Part shown: positions 56,801 through 64,000 of the stretch, in pieces
How the letters are laid out: each line of letters opens with the position of its first letter
Numbering within the stretch: position 1 is the stretch's first letter
Assembly (NCBI RefSeq): GCF_963675165.1
Contig: NC_087386.1
Location: 794,931-858,930 of the forward strand
Direction of reading: 5' to 3'
DNA from: Halichondria panicea
Taxonomy: Eukaryota; Porifera; Demospongiae; Suberitida; Halichondriidae
Length of the DNA: 64,000 nt
Notes under the pieces: generated by a model
Told to the model about the DNA's origin: nothing
The model's database searches: none
The model's input: the letters and a program-made list of their open reading frames with translations, nothing else
Position numbers and translations under genes: made by a program

Positions 56801-58553
56801 ACTTTTGATTACTTTGAACCATACACACATTACCTACAAGAAGCCACTTTATCTCTGAAAACAACAGGCAAATGAAGGAAGTAAGTTCATGAGTCATTTC
56901 TTATACGTCTAGGGATAAATTATGTAGTGAGGAAAAGCATGTATCAGACTTCTGTAGTAAGCTACTTGTATGGCCTCAGTTGTCGGTCACGAGTGAGCTT
57001 TTATGCTTTGATGGTAGAGGGTACGTCAGCCATGGGAATGTGTGTGTGTATGGTTAGAAGGGACTCTTATGACACAAGGAAACGGCGCCCACCATCTTAT
57101 CACCTCAGGGGATATTGACACATGTGCGGAACCCAATGGTATCTATTATTATTATTTATTTCACACAACTTGGAAATTGCTATTACATATACCAATATTC
57201 CATGACATCATACCTCTGTACCAATATTCCATGACATCATACCTCTGTAATGGTCTCCTCAAGGGAGTGCAGCCTATCCTCTAGCTCTTTCTTTGCTGCC
57301 TCCATTTTCTCGTTCATCTGTCTCTCAAGCCCCGCCCACTCCCTATCTCTCTCGGACAGCTGGCTCTCACAGTCTCCCTTCTCCAACTGGAGCTCTACTA
57401 CCTGTAGTTTAAGCTCTGTTCTCTCATCGTCCAGCTTCTCCACTTGTCCCCTCAGTCTCTCCACCTCTTGATGGTGCTCTAACTCTCTCTCACTGCTCTC
57501 GTCTCTCAGAGAGGTCACCTCTACACAGGAGAAGTGATGGATAGCGTCATTCACTGTACATATACACCTACACTCACGTGTACGTTAGAGCCTCCTAATG
57601 AACAATCCAGGCTGCTATGGTTATTATAAGGCTACATTGTTAATAGGTTAAATTTCTAGATCTATTTGAACACAGAGGAACCATTTTAAAATGGACACCT
57701 TAGGGTAGCAAAGTTTTGGCCATATATAACAGAGGGGGCCTTGTTGATTGCTACACAAACTGTTTATTTAGGACCTGAGCTATATTATCACAGCTGGCCA
57801 TTCTGGTGGTTGCACTATACATGCAGAGTATGATTAATCCCAGAATGCACATACATATACAAACTGTGTTCCTCCAACCAATAGCCCCAATAATAACATA
57901 CCCTCTTCAAGCTGCTTTATCCTAGCTTCCAGGAGTGCCTCATACTTCGAGGTGGGCTTGGAGGTGATGTGCATGGGAAGAACCTCAGTTGCCTGGAGTG
58001 GGGTGACCAGAAGGATAATGGAGTAAAAAGTGACCTATGTACCCTACAACATTTGCTTTATTACTGTCACGTAAGCACAGTGTTTACAAACGCATTGATA
58101 TAAACCTACTATAATCGTCTGAAATAAAACACCACTAAATTCTATTTGCGATACTGTGTGTACGAAAACAATAATCCTATGTGGATGATGTCACTGCAAG
58201 TGGTGTACTTATATAATTAATTAATTCAGCCGATTACGATATTAATGTTTAGTATTGTAGAGTCCACGACATCAACTAACTGAGTTGATTGAAACGTTCC
58301 TCTCATACTCAATCGAGGGAACTGCCACGCCCTCATCATCCACGTCCTCGTCAGCTGACAACAAGGGGCTGGGTGACCTACTAGAGGTAACGAGAGAGTG
58401 TGGTGGGGGACTAGCACGCAGGGGCCGGGGGGTGGTGGGTTGGTCTGATGTTGTCCTCACTGCTGACCCTGGGAGCCTCCTCTCACTAAAGGACACATTG
58501 TCTATACCACCTTCTCCTCCCTCCTCTATCTTAGCCTTCAGTTTCTTGAACAT
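53850..58553 (-). CDS. GOLGA1: GRIP-domain golgin, golgin-97 type
   Basis: Eleven exons, 627 aa (human golgin-97 767): 58281-58553, 57902-57992, 57243-57520, 56377-56571, 55963-56211, 55268-55615, 55079-55138, 54926-54985, 54725-54861, 54190-54325, 53850-53906. The start MFKKLKAKIEEG matches the N-terminal vesicle-capturing motif shared by golgin-97 and golgin-245. Residues about 95-480 are predominantly coiled coil (EVERLRGQVEKL, EKMEAAKKELEDRL). The C-terminus is a GRIP domain (YLKYVVLKFISS, ALSTLLEFSPQEEKYV, YLEYKMSWFGS), which binds Arl1-GTP on the trans-Golgi. The protein tethers endosome-to-Golgi carriers. Exon 5 has two possible donors 6 nt apart (ends 55963 or 55969). Exon 6 uses GTCTGT, a weaker donor. 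AATAAA overlaps the stop codon. Confidence 0.92.
57190..57247. repeat. 29-bp tandem duplication copying golgin exon 3 donor
   Basis: Two identical copies of accaatattccatgacatca plus tacctctgt. In the transcript each holds CAGAG|GTATGA; the upstream one is the exon 3 donor (exon ends 57243), and the second lies 29 nt downstream. Confidence 0.9.
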
Positions 58554-58992
58554 CTCAGCTCCTCAGCTAATTAATTAGCTAATTTCAATTTTACTGAGGG
58601 TAGATAATCTTCCTTGATTTGGAACACATAAAGTCCTCATGGCAGAGCTAGAACTAGAGGTCACTGCACTGTAACAAGGTCATATAATTCTTCTCCTTCT
58701 AAAGGTACGTAACACATTTTTATATACCAATATTTATGTGCACTACACAGGTAGACTATAGCTAGCTTCAGGTTTATGCAAAAAGCCATTTTGCAGCCTG
58801 AAAAAATAATGTGGAGCTCCCAGCAATACATGCCCCACCCCCCTTTTGCTAGATTATGTACAGTAAGCTAGTAGGGATCACAATCACCCTACAGTTACCC
58901 CTAGCAGTCAGTGTCCCTCTCTCTCTCTACACACACAGAGCAGTGATATAGAGTCAGAGCTACGTCACTGTGTGTGCGTGCTTGTGTGCAAG
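58554..58992. promoter_or_regulatory. Divergent promoter golgin / threonine aldolase
   Basis: 439 bp between start codons. No clear TATA box; a (CT)n stretch lies at 58915-58928 just before the aldolase 5' end. Confidence 0.4.
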
Positions 58993-60453
58993 ATGAGCAG
59001 TGTCCCAGACCCACCTCCGGAGATCCCTGGTCTGCAGTGCGTGGCTATTGGGAAAGACTCGCTACTCTATAGGAAACCCAGAGACCCGCCCACTAACCCA
59101 CCTGGTGAGGACCATCACTGTCTCTACTCCATATTTAGTTCCGCCATTATAGTATTCCTGATATGCACATCGTGAATGCAATTACCATTCATTGTCACCT
59201 GCAAAGACACTGAGTACATGTGGTCCCTAAACATGTCAGGTGATAGACCTCCCTCTGAGCGCTACAGAATGCATGTTGTTGCTTTTGAAATTAGTTGATC
59301 CATTCTATTCAGTCTTCTGTCAGTCTGTCATTGAGCTATTTGTTTCAAATGATCAAAATTTAGGGCAGAGCATTTTTATGAAGTTTTACTGATTTTCCCT
59401 ACTGCAGTTGTGGACATGCGCAGTGACACTGTCACCAAGCCATCAGATGAAATGAGACTAGCCATGTTGGAAGCTGAAGTGGGAGACGATGTTTATTGTG
59501 ACGACCCAACCGCAAACAAATTAGAAACCAGAGCAGCAGAAATTCTCGGAAAAGAAGCTGCCCTGTTCGTCCCCTCTGGCACTATGGGTAATCTTATCTC
59601 TGTAATGATACATTGCAGTGGTCGTGGTGACGAAATGCTTTTGGGAGATGAATCACATATTTCATTTCACGAGCAAGGAGGGTCTGCCTATCTGGGCGGT
59701 GTGTATTCGAAAATTGTTAAAACTCTTCCAAATGGACAACTAGACTTGGACGATGTACGACGCAGAATTCAAACAATCGATGATCCACATTTTGCAACAA
59801 CAAAGTTGCTTTGTATCGAAAACACTCACAATCGAAAGGGAGGCCGTGTCCTAACTCCAGAGTACATGGAGCAAGTGGCCGCACTCGTGAAGGGAAGAGG
59901 AATCAAGATTCATCTTGATGGGGCGAGGCTCTTCAACGCTGCAACAGCTCTCAAACTGCCGGCCTCCAAACTCACAGAGTGTGTGGACAGTGTCAATGTG
60001 TGTTTGTCTAAAGGCCTCGGTGCTCCAGTTGGCTCTGTGATCGCTGGGAGTAAGGATTTCATCGCAAAGGCACGAAAATTGCGGAAAGCTCTCGGTGGGG
60101 GAATGAGACAAATCGGTGTGATCGCTGCCCCTGGGTTGATTGCTCTGGAGAAAGGCAGCAAACGACTGCAAGAAGATCACGACAATGCCCAGCTTCTTGC
60201 AACAGGCCTGGCTAAAATGAGTGAACTTGGCGTTCAAATTGACATATCAACAGTTGAGACTAATATCGTAAATTTCTATGTAATTCGAGACGATATGAAA
60301 GCCATTGATTTTGTGGGTAGTCTGGAGAAGAGAGGGATTAAGATGCTCGTCTGTGGTGACGTTTGGGTTCGAAGTGTAATAAGCTGTGAGGTGACAAAGC
60401 AAGGAGTGGAGTTTGTCCTAGAGAATATTAGAGCATTACTCGCTGGAAAATAA
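58993..60453 (+). CDS. L-threonine aldolase (PLP enzyme)
   Basis: Two exons, 58993-59104 and 59408-60453, giving 385 aa; an in-frame ATG at 58972 would add seven residues. Family signatures: VDMRSDTVTKPSDEMR, EVGDDVYCDDPTANKLE, ALFVPSGTMGNLI, ENTHNRKGGRV, the PLP-binding HLDGARLFNA, and VCLSKGLGAPVGS with the Schiff-base lysine. This fold-type I enzyme splits L-threonine or L-allo-threonine into glycine and acetaldehyde. It is similar to bacterial LtaE and yeast GLY1; the human gene is a pseudogene (THA1P). The extra 40-residue N-terminal exon shows no targeting signal I can name. One large second exon holds the whole catalytic domain. Confidence 0.95.
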
Positions 60454-60863
60454 TACTAATTTATTGTAATCGTTGTCGTTGTTTATTTCTGTGTGTATTG
60501 ATTTCTGGACTGAGTTGTTTTTATGCATGCCATTCTGGCAAATGAACACTAACCAATTGACAATGATTGTTTTTGTTCGTTGAATAGGGCTCAAGTTGTG
60601 TTGATATTCAGGCATTTGTAAACTACATAATTATGGTTTCATGATCCTATAATACTCTGTAATACTCCATATCCCGCAAAGCAACCATTTTTCATGTAGT
60701 CCCACCATAGGTATTGAGCGCATGCATTCTCAGTATAGTCAAGAGTCATTATTAAAAAATGCATAATTAAATTAATTTCGTGGTGATGTATATAGTGAGA
60801 AATAGTATAATCATAGTTAAAAACTTCAATGATAATATAATAATGACGATAGGTGTGCAGTGA
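60454..60863. other. Convergent intergenic, aldolase / WDR31
   Basis: 410 bp AT-rich 3' UTR space for both genes; no structure recognised. Confidence 0.45.
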
Positions 60864-63800
60864 TCAATACTTGGCTTTCATTGAGAGACAGAGGGACTTG
60901 CTACCTGAATGTTCAGAGATGATGGACCACACTGAGATGCCGGCCTTGAACGAACTACATGCAATTCTGTGTGTGTGGGCGTGTGTGTGGGCGTGGGTGT
61001 GCAGTTAATTGCAGCCAAAACACGATTACCTGACACGCACTACAATAAGCCTACCTCTACATGTACATGCATGGAATGGTGCAATACTTAAAAAACCTAG
61101 CCATAACAACAGCGAGTGACCAGCTTTAATGGTACGTTGAAGAGACTGGCAACTTACAATCCAGGCGAGGGTGATACAAGAGCGGTGATTGGACCAGCAT
61201 CAGATATGAACTCAGTGTGTAAGCAATCTACAGAGGCAGATAACAACCATAGTGAATTGTGTGTGTACTGTGCACGAATACGACATGGACAATACTCAAA
61301 CTGTACATGAAAGACTTCGGGTACTGAGAAACTTACACATAGCACAGTGACATTAACACACACAGGAGAGTCTGTGACTTAAAGGGGTCTTATATACAGT
61401 ACACACAGAGGGGAAGGGGACTCATCCAGATTATACATTTGATCTTTACATGTATCAATTTGGCATGAGTCATAGTTTAGTTAAGAGGAGGGGGGGGGGG
61501 GGGTGAGTCTTGTAACCTTCTCCCTTGTATACACACACACACAGTGGACCTACCTCCAGTGTCTTTGTCCCACAGTCTAACTGTTGAGTCACAACCCGAT
61601 GACGCAATCCTAGGGTGTGGTGGGGTGGGGAATAACACAGTGTGAACAATAGAAACAACATAAATTAGTTCCCAGGGGAAGAGTATGCACATACGGTATA
61701 ATTATATACACTACAAAAGAATTTACATAGCCAAAGCAATTGCTACAAAGCATACTATTATGTAAGATTGGCCAAGGAAGCACCAATTAGCATAGAAGCA
61801 AGTAACCCCTTTTGTTTAATTATTGTACATCTACACGTAGTTGCTTCTAAAGATACATGAGATGATTCACTCATCCTTGTCTTGTAGGTACCACCTACTC
61901 ACAATTCTTTGTCATCCATTGTAATAAAGATGCAATCTTTCACGCCTTCTGAGTGACCCTTGAACTCTTTGATTGGCCTTCTTTCGTTCCGTCGATCCCA
62001 GAGAGTAAGCTCAGCTCCCAAATTTCCACTACCGCTTGATCCCGCCACAAACTGCTGTCTTGAAGATGACACAGCACAGCAAGTCTGCACGGAACAAGCA
62101 AATGCGTGTACACGTGTGTACAAACTGCATAAAATACAAAATTGTTATGAAATTCAATATTATTATGGTGAAATTCATTATGGTTTCGGTCAAGACAAAA
62201 CTTGTGATGTTGATTTCCAAAAAACAAAGCAAAGTGATACTGCAGTACAAGTGAACTGTTTATAATAGTGGTCACCGTTTGACGGACCAACAGAAGCTGT
62301 AATAGAGAGGTGGGCCTGCAAGTACAAGTCAAAACACGTGTTATGGAGACTTTGGGGCCCATTAACCAGGCTGTATTATAGAGGGTGGCCTGCTAACACA
62401 GATCCTATGGAGACTTTGGGGCCCATTAACCAGGCTGTATTATAGAGGGTGGCCTGCTAACACAGATCCTATGGAGACTTTGGGGCCCATTAACCTGGCT
62501 GAGAGTGACTGATTATTAGACATAGTTCATGGCACTGGATCTATCAAACTTTAATAACTACCGTCCATTCATCGTTAAATCTCAAAATTGATTGGAATTT
62601 AATCAGGCCCTCTCTGTAAGACCTACACGTATGTAATGGTCTACACTCCATGCACAGTACCTGCAGATCATTCCGTGCCCTGAACTGCTGGACAGTGCTG
62701 CAGCTGGTGAGGTCCCAGAGTCTCAGCGTCTTGTCCTCACTGGACTGTAGTACTCCCCTCTCCCCCTCCACCCACTCCAGCCCTGTCACAATGTTACGGG
62801 TAGAGTACATTGAGGAGATGGACTTGCTCGTGTTGGTATCCCACAGACACACGGAGTTGTCACGTGACCCAGAGCACAGTAATTGAGGGAAATCTGTGTG
62901 CGTGTGTGCATGTGTGTGTGTGTGTGTGTGTGTGTGTGGGGGGGGGGGGCATATTCAAATCACGCATGTGTGCATGTTATAACGTAGTTTTTATGCCAAA
63001 TACTTAGTCGTATGCAGAAAGGAAAACAAATAAATATTGCACCAATAGATAAGGCTAGGGAGTATACATTTCAGCACATGTAGTGTGTGAGTGGGTGTTT
63101 TAAGTTTGTGCAATCAAACAGGCAACATGTATAGGGAGGTTGTAGAGATTCTTGTGTTTACGTTCAATTCAAGGGCTAAGCTTCTACACCAACACCCTTG
63201 TGTACATGTAGCTCCAAACTTTCAGTTGAAGAGTTTCCCCTAATCCTGTGTAACAAGCTGACAAGGTTTAAAGTGGCCCTAACCGTTTAACTAAGTAAAA
63301 CCCATGCTTCCAACTTAATTATACCACTGGAATGCGAGAGCCAGCTCTTCCAGTGAAGTCGTTAATCTTTAATGGTATTACAAACTGCAGCTTGTAAGAT
63401 AACAAATAAGCCTTGTACACACAGTCGAGATAAAAACTCTTAACAGTCAAGGTACAAGCAATGAAAAAGTGTGAATTCCGTGTACTCCTAAAGGACAGTA
63501 GCTAGCTGTGTGGGCGGGGCATATTTGTTAACCAACACATTAACCTGTTAGAATTGTATCCCTGTAACTGTAAACACTTTGAAATTGAGCTACATAACAT
63601 ACATACTCCGCCAAACATCACTCCATTAATCAAGCACTCCACAACACACACACGCACACACACCACACACACACCTTCGCTGTGAGCCAGTGCAGTGACT
63701 CCTAGAGAGTGGGCCTGGAGAGTAGTGGTTGCCTCTGGGACAAGCGCATTATGATCATCAGACACAACAGTAGTTTCAGCGGCTTCTTCCGCTTTTTCCC

Positions 63801-64000
63801 GGGGCCAATTCCAGGCATAAATGGTGCGATCCCTCGATCCAGCATAAATCATTCCTCGTTTTTTACTGTAGATCACCTAGGAAAAACAAAGCGGGGATAT
63901 TAGTCAACTTGCGTGGTGTTATTTAACAATTGAGATGTATTATTTTCACTTTGGGACTGCATCCTTAGTGCCAACCAATCATACCTTGGTGATGTCTTTA
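60864..64000 (-). CDS. WDR31: WD repeat protein, WDR31 type (5' end beyond window)
   Basis: Seven exons visible: 63985-64000 (partial), 63675-63876, 62661-62893, 61903-62084, 61554-61609, 61158-61227, 60864-60966. Encoded blocks match WDR31 in order: DITK/VIYSKKRGMIYAGSRDRTIYAW; LQAHSLGVTALAHSE; LLCSGSRDNSVCLWDTNT; SEDKTLRLWDLTS; ELTLWDRRNERRPIKEF; SSGCDSTVRLWDKDTG; AGPITALVSP; and LIACSSFKAGISVW near the end. At least five WD40 blades are visible, each with the S-x-D...LW signature. WDR31 is reported as a ciliary protein acting with ELMOD GAPs, which would suit choanocyte or larval cilia. One insertion (about 25 residues, EEAAETTVVSDDHNALV) lies between two blades. Phase is consistent across all junctions. 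Confidence 0.9.
60969..61003. repeat. (TG)n, sense CA, at last WDR31 acceptor
   Basis: Interrupted TG repeat, CA in the transcript, directly upstream of the acceptor for the last exon (starts 60966). Confidence 0.85.
61228..61553. other. WDR31 intron
   Basis: Intron with a run of 14 G at about 61490-61503 and a short CA stretch. Nothing else seen. Confidence 0.5.
62338..62503. repeat. 66-bp minisatellite, about 2.5 copies
   Basis: Unit begins tatggagactttggggccca and continues ttaaccaggctgtattatag. It lies in a WDR31 intron. A short match (tatggagactttgggg) is also present in the last golgin intron near 54077. Confidence 0.9.
62898..62950. repeat. (TG)n-(G)n, sense CA, at WDR31 exon acceptor
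   Basis: TG repeat followed by 12 G on the plus strand; in the transcript C-run then CA, adjoining the acceptor for the exon starting at 62893. Confidence 0.95.
62951..63660. other. WDR31 intron
   Basis: About 0.7 kb of unique intron. A CA-rich stretch (63641-63673) sits directly after the donor, so the transcript reads a GT repeat there. Confidence 0.5.

Overview
The window reads as a compact animal nuclear genome, most probably a sponge (demosponge-like). Every confidently identified gene has a clear human counterpart, but proteins are diverged and introns are short and GT-AG. Neighbouring genes are mostly convergent or divergent with only about 150-600 bp between them. AT-rich introns carry many ATAATTAT-type palindromes, (CA)n tracts and small foldback elements. 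No viral element, tRNA, rRNA or CRISPR array was seen. All exon structures below were built by hand from splice signals, reading phase and family similarity remembered from known proteins; no search was run.

Layout. 23-1954 (-): 3'-incomplete gene for a low-complexity protein with four P-x-W-K-x-A-(I/L) motifs. 2362-3693 (-): POLE3. 3915-5318 (+): casein kinase 2 beta. 5892-7812 (-): SET histone chaperone. 7982-14537 (+): membrane-anchored protein with tandem START lipid-binding domains. 15003-20232 (-): TBC1D13-type Rab GAP. 20477-22249 (+): intronless F-box/LRR-like protein. 22502-26535 (+): PIGK, the GPI transamidase protease. 26751-32073 (-): mucin-like single-pass receptor with a long cytoplasmic tail. 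32373-35306 (+): FAM20B-type xylosylkinase. 35615-37691 (+): PTB-domain protein with a Tyr/Gln/Pro-rich tail. 37951-49414 (+): PTPA (PP2A activator), whose long introns hold foldback elements, a pogo-like MITE and a dead fatty-acid-hydroxylase retrocopy. 49899-50819 (-): intronless IER2/IER5-type immediate-early gene with an SRE-like promoter. 51367-53688 (+): possible death-fold plus polytopic membrane protein. 53850-58553 (-): golgin-97-type GRIP golgin. 58993-60453 (+): L-threonine aldolase. 60864-64000 (-): WDR31-type WD40 protein, 5' end beyond the window.

Most genes are unrelated housekeeping or signalling genes rather than a cluster with one task. There is a loose secretory theme (PIGK in the ER, FAM20B and golgin in the Golgi, TBC1D13 in Rab control) and a phosphatase/kinase theme (CK2 beta, SET, PTPA, candidate PP1 docking in the mucin tail), but this may be chance.

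The most unusual signals are: tandem duplications that straddle exon edges and copy a start codon or 5' splice sites (PIGK exon 1, PIGK exon 4, golgin exon 3); sense-strand (CA)n tracts beside 3' splice sites in many genes on both strands; a self-palindromic tandem repeat family in introns of two genes; a long inverted repeat flanking PTPA exon 6; a pogo-like MITE with two NRF1-type sites; CArG/ETS, CRE-like and TATA motifs upstream of the IER gene; the tandem-START architecture; and the possible death-fold/polytopic membrane protein.
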